A stretch of DNA of 64,000 bases from Strigamia acuminata. Its lineage: Eukaryota > Arthropoda > Chilopoda > Geophilomorpha > Linotaeniidae. The notes beneath the pieces were generated by a model. That model had not been told where the DNA came from. It saw only the letters and a program-made list of their open reading frames with translations, and did no database searches. Every line of letters begins with the position of its first letter. Position 1 is the stretch's first letter. A program made the position numbers and the translations under genes. Where the stretch lies: NCBI GenBank assembly GCA_949358305.1, contig OX442314.1, positions 31,231,118-31,295,117 of the forward strand, given 5' to 3'. Below are positions 52,335 through 62,401 of the stretch, piece after piece.

Positions 52335-55190
52335 TCACACTCTTTTTTTCCACATAAACGGCTCGTTCTTGCGTGCTAGGTTTGTCAGTGGCTTGCACTT
52401 GGCTGCATAGCCCGCCACAAACCTTCTAAAATATCCACACAACCCCAAAAAGCTCCTAACTCCTTTTACATCTCTCGGCGTTGGAAAATTTCTAATGGCG
52501 CTTGTTTTCTCCAGCCCTGGTCGTAACCCCTCCGCCGCCAAACGTAACCCCAAAAAATTCACTTCACTGCACAAAAAATGACATTTACTTAATTTTAATG
52601 TTAACTTCGCCTTTCTCATTTCAACCAATAAAGTTTTCATTTTCTGGAACAACTCATCAACGTTTTTAGCCCCCTGTAATAAATCATCCATATATCGTCT
52701 CATTATTTCTCTCGGAAGATGGCCAAACGCCATTTCCATCATGCGATTAAAAACAAACGGCGCATTTACGAGCCCGAATGGCATTCGAGTAAACTGCCAT
52801 TTGTTCGCCATTGTTGAAAATGCTGTTTTTCTCTGTGCGCCTTCTGTTAATTCTACCTGGTAATACCCCGCAGCCAAGTCGAACACAGAAAAAATTTCCC
52901 AATCATGTGTGCCGTCAAAAATCTCCTCAATTCTCGGGCAAGGGAAATGTTCCTTGACCGTCGCTTCATTTAGGCATCGAAAATCAATACAGATTCGCAT
53001 CTCCCCGCTCTTTTTCCGCACCACAACTATCGGACTGTTAAAAGCGCTGTTCGATTTCTTTATAAATCCTGCCCCCTCTAACTCGCAAATCATTGCGTTG
53101 ATCTCCCGTTGTTGCGCCGATGAGTATGGATACCGCCTCAAATTTACCGCCCTATCCGTCGTCAATTCAATATCCATTTTCAAATTTTCGAATTTCCCTA
53201 CTTCTAACAAATTTGTTGCAAAACAGTCCCTAAATTCGTTAACTAACTCGACTATTCTCAATTTGTTTTCTTCCGACACCCCCTCGCCCACTTTAAGATC
53301 GTGTAATGTAATAATAGACTCACCCCTCGATTCCCTCGATTCCACTCGCTTCACTTCGCTGCATTGCAACGACGGTGCGTCGTTAATTGTTTCAACGTGT
53401 CCCAATTTCTTTCCTTTGCGCACTCGAACCGCCGACACCCCCCTGTTCATTATTGGTATTCTCGTTCGTCCTTCCTCCACGTTCGTTACTCCTTCTAACA
53501 CTTCAAGTCCATCAAAGTTCAAGAGTTCGCTGCACAAATAAACAGTTCCGTCGTCGCCTCGCACCTTCATCTCAATAAAATTTATCGAATGTGCGTCGAT
53601 CACCGTCTCTTCACTCGTCACTAACGCCCTCGGTTTCGTTCGCACCTCCGGTTCGATGCGTCGAAGTCCTCCGTCGATCGTCGTTGTGTTGCAAAACGAA
53701 ATTTTCCCGCTCTCCACCGTCATCTTCACGCCCTGATGCTCCATAAATGGCTGCCCCACCCAAATATCCGTCGACATCACCTCGTCGTCAACAACGTAGA
53801 ATGGCACCGCATCCACCGCCACGTCGTCCGTTTCCACGCGATATTTCGTGCGACCCAAATAAACTTGTTCATCCTGGTTGACCCCGTAGTTGAATCCACG
53901 AATTTTATACGCAAATTTCGGCTCGTCGATTCCCGCCTGTCTCGCGAACGTCTTGCTGACTAAACACAACTCACTCTGCGTGTCGATGCCTGCCGTGCAC
54001 GAGCGTCCCGCGACCGTCATTATTGTTGCGAATTTCGGGATCATAACTTCTCCTACTATCTTCTTGCAGGCGTGCGTCTTCACCTCCTTTGGTCTCGTCG
54101 ATTTCCGCTCGCGTTTCGGCTCTGGACACTTGTTGGCGTAATGCCCGCTCGCATCACAGTTGAAGCACTTGACTTTTGGGCAATTTGCAGAAATGTGCCC
54201 CGCTTCCTTACACCCAAAGCACCGGGTCTCGCCTGTACACTCGTTGGCACGGTGCCCCTCCTCCCCACATTTAAAACAGGCCGTGTGTGATTTTCGCACA
54301 CTTACTTTCTCCCTCGGCACGACCAGCTTTGGTTTAAACTCACTTTTCACTTCACTTTTAACACTCACGTATCTGGACTCGATTGTTTTAACGTCTCGAA
54401 TTATTTCACCGATACTGCTGTATTGTTTCAAATATATTGCACTCATTACTGTTTTGTTTTTCAGTCCGTCCACGATATAATCAGGCGCCTCCGCCAAACT
54501 TAGCTTTAATTTGCTACACACTGCCCACTTCCGATGCACGTACGCTTCAACCGTATCGTCGGGTTTCTGCGGCGCCTGCATCATGGCTTGCTTTTCAGCA
54601 AGGGTCAACTCCTGGTCGGGGAAATCACGTAGAAAACACCAGGCCCAATCGCTGTAATGGCGCTCCAATTCACCCGTATTTTCTTGCCAAACTTTGGCCG
54701 CTCCTTCCAGGGCCGCCGCTGCGTTCGTCACCTTCGTGGTGTTCGTCCAGTGGTAGTCCTTCGCATATTCCTCGACTATCTGGAGCCATTCCGTCGTGGT
54801 CCTAGTCTGGTCTCGTTCGCCCGAAAATTTTGGCAGTTTCGGTGCCGTTCGCGTCTCGCGCCGCAAGTTTTCTAACTGCATTTGTGCAATCAGCAACTGT
54901 ACGGCCTTCTCGGCTCCCGTCGCATTAGCATCTACCGTTTTCTGCGCCTCTCGTAACGGTTGGTCGTCGTCTTCTTCCTCCTCGTCCTTCTCGTCGGCGA
55001 CCGTCTCGCCTGCCGCCTTTCGCATCGCTCGCCACATCTCAACCGCCATCTCCGCTTTCCGCTTTCGGAACGTTGTGAGCCCGAGTTTCTTCATCTCGGG
55101 GCGCATTTCCTCCGTTCTCAGGATCAAAAGGTTCTCCACTGTGGGTATTTCGCCTCTCGCAATCATCGCAAGTACCGCCGGGATGTCCAT
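52335..55190 (-). CDS. Gypsy gag-protease-RT ORF
   Basis: 951 codons from the ATG at 55190. N-terminal charged/SAP-like region (1-110). Gag capsid-like (about 115-245: WLQIVEEYAKDY, FLRDFPDQELT). Three CCHC knuckles (CFKCGEEGHRANEC, CFGCKEAGHISANC, CFNCDASGHYANKC, about 305-365). Protease with IDTQSELCLVS, which lacks the usual DTGA spelling (about 400). RT from about 660: RICIDFRCLN, FDLAAGYYQV, FTRMPFGLVNAPF, YMDDLL, FLGLCGYFRRF. It ends at WKKRV where an A7 run shifts the frame into the RNase H ORF. Confidence 0.92.
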   Translation of the reverse strand: MDIPAVLAMIARGEIPTVENLLILRTEEMRPEMKKLGLTTFRKRKAEMAVEMWRAMRKAAGETVADEKDEEEEDDDQPLREAQKTVDANATGAEKAVQLLIAQMQLENLRRETRTAPKLPKFSGERDQTRTTTEWLQIVEEYAKDYHWTNTTKVTNAAAALEGAAKVWQENTGELERHYSDWAWCFLRDFPDQELTLAEKQAMMQAPQKPDDTVEAYVHRKWAVCSKLKLSLAEAPDYIVDGLKNKTVMSAIYLKQYSSIGEIIRDVKTIESRYVSVKSEVKSEFKPKLVVPREKVSVRKSHTACFKCGEEGHRANECTGETRCFGCKEAGHISANCPKVKCFNCDASGHYANKCPEPKRERKSTRPKEVKTHACKKIVGEVMIPKFATIMTVAGRSCTAGIDTQSELCLVSKTFARQAGIDEPKFAYKIRGFNYGVNQDEQVYLGRTKYRVETDDVAVDAVPFYVVDDEVMSTDIWVGQPFMEHQGVKMTVESGKISFCNTTTIDGGLRRIEPEVRTKPRALVTSEETVIDAHSINFIEMKVRGDDGTVYLCSELLNFDGLEVLEGVTNVEEGRTRIPIMNRGVSAVRVRKGKKLGHVETINDAPSLQCSEVKRVESRESRGESIITLHDLKVGEGVSEENKLRIVELVNEFRDCFATNLLEVGKFENLKMDIELTTDRAVNLRRYPYSSAQQREINAMICELEGAGFIKKSNSAFNSPIVVVRKKSGEMRICIDFRCLNEATVKEHFPCPRIEEIFDGTHDWEIFSVFDLAAGYYQVELTEGAQRKTAFSTMANKWQFTRMPFGLVNAPFVFNRMMEMAFGHLPREIMRRYMDDLLQGAKNVDELFQKMKTLLVEMRKAKLTLKLSKCHFLCSEVNFLGLRLAAEGLRPGLEKTSAIRNFPTPRDVKGVRSFLGLCGYFRRFVAGYAAKCKPLTNLARKNEPFMWKKRV

Positions 55191-55198
55191 CGTGATTT

Positions 55199-55387
55199 TT
55201 GACGTTCAAAAAAAAACTTTTCGACCACGCGTCGCTGTTTCGCTCTTTTGTCTTGGGTTTTTTAGGCCTCGCGCCGCTTTTCCCACTCTCTGCTCACGCT
55301 GGATTCCGGTTCTGGTCACCACACTTATCTTTTTCAGTTCGCAATTTTGTAGATCATCCCACTTCTGATGTAAAGTTATCGCTTTTC
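55199..55387 (-). other. Gypsy leader / primer-site region
   Basis: Between the 5' LTR and the gag ATG: begins AAAGCGATAACTTTACATCA and GAAGTGGGATGATC, typical of insect Gypsy leaders. The primer tRNA is not identified. Confidence 0.5.
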
Positions 55388-55615
55388 TCTCTCTCGAAAC
55401 TTGATGAAAACTAATAAAATCACTTTTGCCAAAATGGCCACACGTCCAGTCAGTCTTATTTTCAAAACAAGAATGTTTTATTTTACAGAAAATATACAAA
55501 GGTCTTTTTAATCTTAATCCTTTTAATCTCTGCTCACATTCCTCGCGTTGGCGCGCGTGTCTTCTTGGCAATCCTGTCGCCCCCTCGTGTTGTTTTTCCA
55601 CGTCGCGCTTTTACA
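55388..55615 (-). repeat. Gypsy 5' LTR
   Basis: See element entry. A TTTTATTTTACAG segment would supply the - strand polyadenylation signal. Confidence 0.85.
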
Positions 55616-55617
55616 TT

Positions 55618-56132
55618 CCACAATTGAAATTAACACTAGAACTGTCAAAGGGGTCATTTTTACCCTTTTGACAGTTTAAAACAGATGTAACACTAAAAGC
55701 AATTGGTTTACAATGCTGTTATTTTTTTACTTTTACTGATTTATGATGCTTTCCATCATAAATCAGAGAACATGGCATTTTTCCTAAGAAATAATGAAAA
55801 AAAAGAGAATTTACTTAGAACTCCCGAAAGGGGTCAAAATGACCCCTTGCAATAACAGGAACAATACGTACACAAAACGTGCACAAAACGTGCATGAATC
55901 GTGCAAAATACATAAACAATACGTGTATACAACGTTTTGGCATCAAATTGATTCAATAACAGGCGAAACATGCGAAGAAAATAGCAAAACAAAAATTGAT
56001 AGTTTTTATAAAACCTGATAAAATTAAATTTCCGTTTTTAATTTTATCAGGTTTTATAAAAACCATCAATTTTTGTTTTGCTATATTTCAAAATGTACGA
56101 CGATTGTCAATATATTTCAAAATATATTGGCA
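55618..56132. repeat. AT-rich stretch with long hairpin
   Basis: Two short hairpins (AACTGTCAAAGGGGT ... ACCC.TTTGACAGTT near 55640-55678; GGGGTCAAAATGACCCC near 55830) and one 48-bp-arm hairpin at 55981-56084 with an 8-nt loop and a single mismatch. Several CGTGCA repeats lie between them. No ORF; looks like a foldback remnant. Confidence 0.7.
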
Positions 56133-56140
56133 TACATTTT

Positions 56141-56798
56141 GGGTCCGACTAATCGTAGGGCCTTGATCGTAGGGCTTAGGGCGTAGGGCTCCAGTCGCCA
56201 GGAGGGGTTAATCCGCGTGTGTCGGTCCTCGGGCTCCAGAAGTGATCAATTGATAAGCGCAGGGCCCTACGATTGGCGATTGGCGGGCGTTAGCTGTCGA
56301 ATGTCGGCCGGTCGTTTTCGCCTCTCGCGCCCGCCGATTGTCGAATGTCGGCCGGTCGTTTTCGCCTCTCGCACCCGCCGATTGTCGATTGTTGGCCGGA
56401 CGTTTTCGCCTTTCGCGCCCGTCAACCGTCGATTGTTGGCCGGACGTTTTCGCCTCTCGCGCCCGTCAACCGTCGATTGTTGGCGGACGTTTTCGCCTCT
56501 CGCGCCCGCCGATTGTCGGGCGCGAGAGGCGAAAACGACCGGCCGACATTCGACGGCTAACGCCCGCCAATCGACGCCAATCGACGCCAATCGAGAGCTG
56601 AAAGAGTCCGGCTAACGCAAGACAATCGACGGCCGCGACATTCGACAGTAGGTCGTAGGGCTTAGGGCGTAGGGCCCTGCGCTTATCAATTGATCACTTC
56701 TGGAGCTCGAGGACCGACACACGCGGATTAACCCCTCCTGGCGACTGGGGCCCTACGCCCTAGGCCCTACGATCAAGGCCCTACGATTAGTCGGACCC
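56141..56798. mobile_element. Foldback element with 8-bp TSD
   Basis: Long inverted arms of about 130-140 bp (GGGTCCGACTAATCGTAGGG ... GATTAGTCGGACCC) flanked by a perfect 8-bp duplication TACATTTT (56133-56140, 56799-56806). The centre holds about five direct roughly 49-bp repeats (core CGTTTTCGCCTCTCGCGCCC) plus one inverted copy at 56515-56560. The GG-start ends and 8-bp duplication fit Merlin-, P- or hAT-type non-autonomous elements; class open. GC-rich, no ORF supported. Confidence 0.9.
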
Positions 56799-56839
56799 TA
56801 CATTTTCATACTTTTTCAAATATACCCGTATTTAAATAT

Positions 56840-57300
56840 ATTTTGCGACCATATGGGAAGGTTCAAAACCGGTTCACAAATCGAATTCAACACACTTTGC
56901 ATATTTGCCATAGTTATTTCGCGAGTTTTTCCACGCACACACACAAATATTCTTTCACTTCTATCGCGGCACGAATGTCCGTTCGACGCGGGGCGAGCGA
57001 AGTCCTACACGTCTCTTCACGTAGCAGCAACGTTATCCTGTCGACTGGCGCCACGTCGGCTTCGTGAAGTTCGACGAAAAGAATAAACGACAACTGCAAA
57101 ACAAACGAAATGGCGAATAAGACAGCTTCTCCTATTGGGCCAGGCATCAGATGTCATCGGCCCGCACCGGCAGGTGCTCCAGGCGCCGAAACGTCATGCA
57201 CACGCAACGCACTCGACACACACCAAGCCGTCGCGCCCTCACGACAAGAACGTAAAGTCATCAGAATCTCACCCTCACCCAAATAATCTCAGATAAAATA
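56840..57300. repeat. LTR-like remnant
   Basis: 57056-57099 (CTTCGTGAAGTTCGACGAAA, GAATAAACGACAACTGC) matches 44866-44909 at the end of the Gypsy protease fragment. It is probably the LTR of that second Gypsy family. AATAAA lies within the shared segment. The rest is unassigned. Confidence 0.45.
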
Positions 57301-57409
57301 ACTGAAATTTATGGGGCGCCGTTTGGGCCAAAAATAAGTCCCAGACGGTATGTTGTAAAATTAAAATATATGGTGTTTTCTTTTATGATATATAATAATC
57401 TTTTTGTGT

Positions 57410-57695
57410 ATGGGATAAAGTTTTTGGAGATGGGATAAAGTTTTTGGATGGGATAAAGTTTTTGGATGGGATATAGTTTTTGGAGATAGAATAAAGTTTT
57501 TGGATGGGATAAAGTTTTTGGAGATAGAATAAAGTTTTTGTGTATGAGATAAAGTTTTTGAATGGGATAAAGTTTTTGGAAATAGAATAAAGTTTTTGTG
57601 TATGGGATAAAGTTTTTGGATGGGATAAAGTTTTTGGAGAAAGAATAAAGTTTTTGTGTATGGGATAAAGTTTTTGGATGGGATAAAGTTTTTGG
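57410..57695. repeat. GATAAAGTTTTTGG tandem repeat
   Basis: About fifteen alternating units of 17-21 bp, core GGGATAAAGTTTTTGGA, with AGAATAAAG and TGTGTATGG variants. Confidence 0.85.
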
Positions 57696-57900
57696 ATATA
57701 GGAAAAATCGGTTATCGGATATAGAAAAAATCGGATATCGGATATAAAAAAAATCGGATATCAAATATAGAAAAAATCGGATATCGGATATAGAAAAAAT
57801 CGGATATCGGATATAGAAAAAATCGGATATCGGATATAGAAAAAATCGGATATCGGATATAGAAAAAATCGGATATCGGATATAGGAAAAATCGGATTTC
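57690..57900. repeat. 23-bp GGATAT/GAAAAAATC repeat
   Basis: About nine units of a 23-bp repeat, core GGATATAGAAAAAATC, abutting the previous array. Open - strand translation (YPISDFF repeats) is a by-product. Confidence 0.85.
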
Positions 57901-57950
57901 GGTGCCATCTGTTACTTCTAAAAAAAATTAAAAAATTAAAGTAAAAATTT

Positions 57951-58023
57951 TCACAGACAGCAGGATTTGAACCTGTGTGGAAAGATTCCTAGACCATTGC
58001 CTTAACCACTGGACCACCACGAC
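57951..58023 (-). pseudogene. tRNA-like sequence (tRNA-Ser-like)
   Basis: The - strand has an A box TGGTCCAGTGGTTAAGG (58016-58000) and a B box GGTTCAAATCC (57973-57963) at tRNA spacing, with a TGGTCTAGGAATC anticodon region similar to tRNA-Ser genes (loop CTAGGAA). The acceptor stem does not pair and the long Ser variable arm is short. Best read as a tRNA pseudogene or the head of a tRNA-derived SINE. Confidence 0.55.
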
Positions 58024-58029
58024 AAACTA

Positions 58030-58375
58030 TTATTGTCTTCATGTTGGTGAACAAAGTTCTGATGTCATGCAATCATGGAATCTCAAAAGGGGAAATGACA
58101 TCATTGAATCTTAAATAAGAAAATTCAACCTGGATCTTGGAACTATTTTTTACCTAGCAACTGTTGTTTACAGTATTCATACACTAGGCCTGATTGCTCA
58201 GATTGGATGAATACACAGACAAAATAGTGCAAACTTTGAGCTCATTGTTTGCATTGTTGGCTGTTTATGGAATGAAATTATTTTAGGGTTGCATTCAGCA
58301 TGATACAACAATTCTCCATGTTTATTATTACAACAATCTGTGAGTATCTTATACATGTGTTCCCCTCGTCAGTTT
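58030..58375. other. No gene recognised
   Basis: No supported feature. Confidence 0.4.
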
Positions 58376-58376
58376 A

Positions 58377-59223
58377 ATGGAGATTGAGAAAACTACCGCC
58401 GGGGAGGCAGAGATACATTTGGATATGGAAGTTCCTATTAGGAGTCGACCATATCGTGTCCCCGAGGCGCAAGAAGCGGTGTTGAAAAAGCTTATATCAG
58501 AGATGTGTGAGGCAGGGATTGGTTTCGGAGTCAGCTTCTCCGTACTGCTCACCCTGTCTTTTAGTGCAAAAAAGGGATGGGAGCGCCCGGCTCTGTGTGG
58601 ATTATCGGAAACTAAACGCACACATGGTCGGGGACGCATATCTCCTTCCGCTCCTCGAGAGCGTTATAGACCGCATAGGTCAGAATAGGGTCTTAAGTGC
58701 CCTGGATGTAAGTAATGCTTTTTGGCAAATCGGTATGAGGAAATGTGATATTGACAAAACTGCGTTCGCCACTCCTTTCGGAAATTATGCGAGCCTTGTA
58801 ATGTCACAAGGTTCTAAGGTTTCGCCAAGCTCATTTCAAAGAATAATAGATTGCGTTTTGAATGGTTTGGGACAGATATCTTTTGCATATTTAGATGATA
58901 TTTTGATCTTATTCGCTAATTTCGAACAACATTTAGCGGATGTGGCTCAGGTGTTTCAGCGTTTAAGGAAGGCCAAACTGAAGTTAAAGCCGAGTAAATG
59001 CAAATTTGCAGTGGAGGAGGCAGTATTCTTGGGGCACGTTTTCACCAATGGCACTGTAAGGCCAATGGAAGAACGCACTAAAGCAGTGACAAAGTGTCCT
59101 CAGCCACAGAATGTTAAAGACATACAATCCTTTGTGGGATTCCTGAATTTTTATCGGCGGTTCATACAGGATTTCGCTAAAATAGCGCAACCTCTGACCG
59201 ACCTAACTCGTAAGGAAGTAAAA
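58377..59223 (+). pseudogene. Gypsy reverse transcriptase, truncated
   Basis: RT start (MEVPIRSRPYRVPEAQEAVL), a frameshift near 58515, then LVQKRDGSARLCVDYRKLN, LSALDVSNAFWQIGM, FAYLDDILIL, SKCKFAVEEAVFLGH, FVGFLNFYRRFIQDFAKIAQ. Catalytic acids are present, including YLDD. The sequence stops abruptly at 59223 where a palindrome and MITE 2 begin. No RNase H or LTR found downstream. A family different from the 50-55 kb Gypsy. Confidence 0.88.
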
Positions 59224-59243
59224 CTTTTGGGACACCCTGTATA

Positions 59244-60010
59244 CAGGGTGTCCCAAAAGTCTGAACCTCCCCAAGTAATTTCCAAAATACTTGAGATATC
59301 AGAAAACTGAAGAAAAACTCAAGGGGGAAATCTTTCATTGCAAATCTGATGGGATCCTCAAATTTGACCTCAAAGGTCATTTTCAAGGTCATTCACTTGC
59401 TAACTTCTAAACCAATCAGGTTAGAGTAAAATTTCCAATTTCAAAGTTGTAGAGAACCATCTAATTAGTCTAGAACTGTTCTTAAAAAAATTATTTCTTA
59501 CTGAAAAGTTTTGAGAAAGGTCTGAAACATTAGTTTACTCAGCTTTGTAACTCAGCTTTGTAACTTAAAACTATTGAGGCAACCAAGCTAATCCTCAATT
59601 AGGACACTTTATTGGGTCATACTTGTAAGTAGAAGAGAGGAAACACAAAAGAAAGGAAATAATTTATTTTGGAAATACATTCCACATGATAGTTTTAGGT
59701 TACAAAGCTGAGTAGACTAACATTTCAAACCTTTTTTTCTCAAAACTTTTCCGTAAGAAATAATCTTTTTAAGAACAGTTCTAGACTAATTAGATGGTTC
59801 TCTACAACTTTGAAATTGGAAATTTTACTCTAACCTGTTTGGTTTAGAAGTTAGCAAGTGAATGACCTTGAAAATGACCTTTGAGGTCAAATTTGAGGAT
59901 CCCATCAGATTTGCAATGAAAGATTTCCCCTATGAGTTTTTCTTCAGTTTTCTGATATCTCAAGTATTTTGGAAATTACTTGGGGAGGTTCAGACTTTTG
60001 GGACACCCTG
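59244..60010. mobile_element. Long-TIR MITE 2 (CAGGGTGT ends)
   Basis: 767 bp. Arms of about 300 bp begin CAGGGTGTCCCAAAAGTCTG, flanked by TA. To its left lies an extra inverted copy of the first 18 bp, making a 36-bp perfect palindrome at 59224-59259. Arms contain TGACCTCAAAGGTCAT and TTCAAGGTCATTCACTTGC. The core shares TAGACTAA..AGATGG..CTCTACAACTTT with MITE 1. No transposase. Confidence 0.9.
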
Positions 60011-60012
60011 TA

Positions 60013-60283
60013 TATCTTAAAGAAAAAAAAAAGAAAAAAAAAAAACTCTTGATTCCGGGTAGATATTTTGTTTTGGTTTTATTTCTGTAGAATTACAATC
60101 TGGTTGATGTGACTCCTACGTATGACTCTCACATCAGGGTTTGGAATGGATGCAGGATGTTGCCCTACTGAAGAGAAAAAAAAAAGAGAAAAAAAAAAAA
60201 AATACACAATGTTTGGAAGACATTTTGAGGTGATGGAGAAATCATCAGTTTTAAGCACATACCGACAGAGGGGGTGTGGATTT
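60013..60283. other. A-rich spacer
   Basis: Homopurine runs and the 3' flank of the - strand membrane-protein gene; nothing else seen. Confidence 0.4.
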
Positions 60284-61250
60284 TTAGGTGTGTACGCCGT
60301 CAAGCCACATCAACACTTTGGCGATTTCCTCGCTGTGCTCCTTGGCCTCATCTGGAAGGGTTGAGACCGCGGGGATGGTCGATAAAGAGGAGGTTTCCAC
60401 GATGGGGGATTGCTGACCAACCGGCGGCTGAGGCGGAGCGTCGGTGGCAGGAATGATGGTTGATAAGGTGTGCCGAGTCGGAAGAGTGATGCTGACGGGA
60501 TTGGTGGGCGGTACAGGAAGTAGGGTGGCCGGTTGTGATTGGGGAATGAGTTGGTGTCGAGTGGTGGAAGGAGTGCCCGGCCGACGGCTTGATAGGTTGG
60601 GGCCTGGTTTGGCGAAGGAGGGGCGTCGACGACCGCCCCGTGAAATTGCATTGTCCAGGGTAGTGATGATTGGTGGTGTCGGGCGAAGATTGGAAAGGGC
60701 ATCACCAGGGAGTCGCTCTTGTCCAAGGTACAGTTTGATCAAAATAAACAGTCCAACCGACAAGACACACGCCCAGAATACATAGGATAGAATCCAGCAG
60801 ATGAGACGGAAGGTCTGAAAAGACAAAAAAGAGAAAGAAAAATATAAGAATAAAAAGATAGATACACAAAATAAAGAAAAAAAAAATATAAATAAATAAG
60901 AAGGGAGAAGAGGAAGAGAAGAGAGGAAAAAATGACACACTTACGGTATTGCGTGGTATCTCGCGCCAGCGATAAGAGTTGGTAGTGTCAGAGACATCTC
61001 GATTTAACGTGCGCCCTCTGCTAAGGGTGGGGCTTGATGAGAGTGGAGGGTGCGACAGGGGCAAACGCGGCGACGAAGTTTTGGCGGAGGCTCCCAGGAC
61101 CTCCACGGTCTCGTTAAAAATAACTCGGAGGGTTACCGGCCCCCCGCGAATGGAGTCGGAACGGTCAAACTTCTTACGAGATGGGATGGTTGGGGGCTCG
61201 TGATTGACAAGAGCGTATAAATCTCCGCCGTAGGTGAAGGAAGCGGCAAG
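60284..61250 (-). CDS. Spliced single-pass membrane protein, 3' exons
   Basis: Exon n-1 (about 61250-60945) is open in the frame FTYGGDLYALVNHEPPTIP, RGGPVTLRVIFNETVEVLG, RDVSDTTNSYRWREIPRNT, ending at donor C|GTAAGT. The intron is 60944-60815 (130 nt) with a pyrimidine-rich tract and TTTTCAG. The last exon 60814-60284 continues in phase 0: TFRLICWILSYVFWACVLSV and GLFILIKLYLGQ form one transmembrane helix, followed by a Pro/Ser/Thr-rich tail of about 135 residues ending WLDGVHT. The 5' acceptor of exon n-1 (CTCAG near 61253) is tentative. Function unknown; it could be a host receptor-like or envelope-like protein. Confidence 0.5.
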
Positions 61251-61375
61251 GTTGAGTCCTGGCTGAGCTCAATCCCTCGGAAAATTGGGTTTGAAATGGA
61301 AAGCGCCTTAGGAGTAGAGGTTCGAGGGCTCGTGCTCATGTTGTTAAGTGCAATGCAATGTTTGGATACAGCCAT

Positions 61376-62398
61376 GGTGGAGATGGGAGTGCAACTGAGG
61401 AGGTAAAGGGATGAACGAGGGGTTTTTATTCATGGTTCGGGAATGAGGTGTGGCGGGAAGATGAGAAACCTGAAATTCTTTGATTGCCCCAATGGCAATT
61501 GGAGAAAGGAAAAGGAGGGAAGGTCAGGAGAAAGTGCAGGAGTAAACAACGAATTTGGATGGTTGGATCAAGTGGTATCGGTCAACAGATGAAAAGGAGA
61601 GAAGAGAAAAAAAAAAAGAAAAAAAAAGGGGAGAGAAAGAAGGAAAGGGAAAAACTATTAACGGTTGTAGTTTGAATAATCTTTTTTAAAAAAAAAAAAA
61701 TTCAGGTTTTAATGGGTGATTGGATTTTAATTGGGAATTGGGTGCCGGAATTCATTAACTTGGTTATTGTGGTTACATTGTAGATTTATTTATGGGGTTT
61801 TGCATAACGACGGGATAATGTTTACTTATGCAACGTTCTCGTTTGGAGGTGATGGTGAGGTTCATGTTTCTTTTCAAGTGGTGAGAGGAGGAGGGAGGAG
61901 AGCTATGGATGTTTGAGTTGTAAATATCAGGTTCACTGACCTGGGAAAGCGGTTGTGCAAGCGGTGGTGTTTTCACCAATTGATTCAGTGGATTTGATGG
62001 GATTGAAGTTTTAGTTAATTTTGGAGGGAGAAAGAAACGTGAGTGTAGTTTAATAAGTTTGGACTGGGAAAAAATATATATAAAAAAAAAAAAATTTTTT
62101 TTTGGGGGTAATACATTAATTTGGGCTGTGATAAATTAATGGATTCAATAAAATAAATAAATTGATTAATTAATAAATTTTTCGAGTTTTAATGGATTAT
62201 GATTTAGAAGGAAGCAAGATTACGATTTCTTCACAAGTGGTTTGGGAAGGGGGGATCAGGGAGTTGCGGATGCCGGGTCGGGTGGAGGCGCGGGTGTCGG
62301 GTTTTCAAACTCGTGTAAATTACGAGATGCAACTTGATAAACTTCATTGGAATCGCCGGTGAAGAAAAAAAAAGAAAATAATAATTATATGTGTGTAT
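61376..62398. other. No gene recognised
   Basis: Purine-rich stretches and A runs. 5' exons of the membrane-protein gene may lie here but I cannot define them. Confidence 0.35.
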
Positions 62399-62401
62399 AT
62401 A

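Larger units (their letters stand above)
50262..55615 (-). mobile_element. Full-length Gypsy/Ty3 retrotransposon
   Basis: Two LTRs of about 228 bp (50262-50489, 55388-55615) flank a gag-pro-RT ORF and an RNase H-integrase ORF in canonical Ty3/Gypsy order. I count five mismatches between LTRs by eye, so the insertion is young. The LTR 5' edge on the - strand is TGTAAAAGCG; the 3' edge is GAGAGAGA without a CA. I found no matching target duplication, so one edge may be rearranged. Confidence 0.9.

Noticed and set aside
52909-54480. Several + strand ORFs over the Gypsy gag-pol
   Set aside because: Antisense shadows of a well-supported retrotransposon ORF.
55618-55870. piggyBac terminal repeats
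   Set aside because: Short hairpins with CCCTTT/AAAGGGG are present, but no TTAA target duplication or transposase remnant could be shown.
57309-57908. 199-codon - strand frame of FFYIRYPIFSISD/KTLSHP repeats
   Set aside because: Derived entirely from two minisatellites.
60310-60726. 138-codon Pro/Ser-rich - strand frame
   Set aside because: Overlaps the last exon of the membrane-protein gene in another frame; the spliced frame has a donor, acceptor and transmembrane helix.
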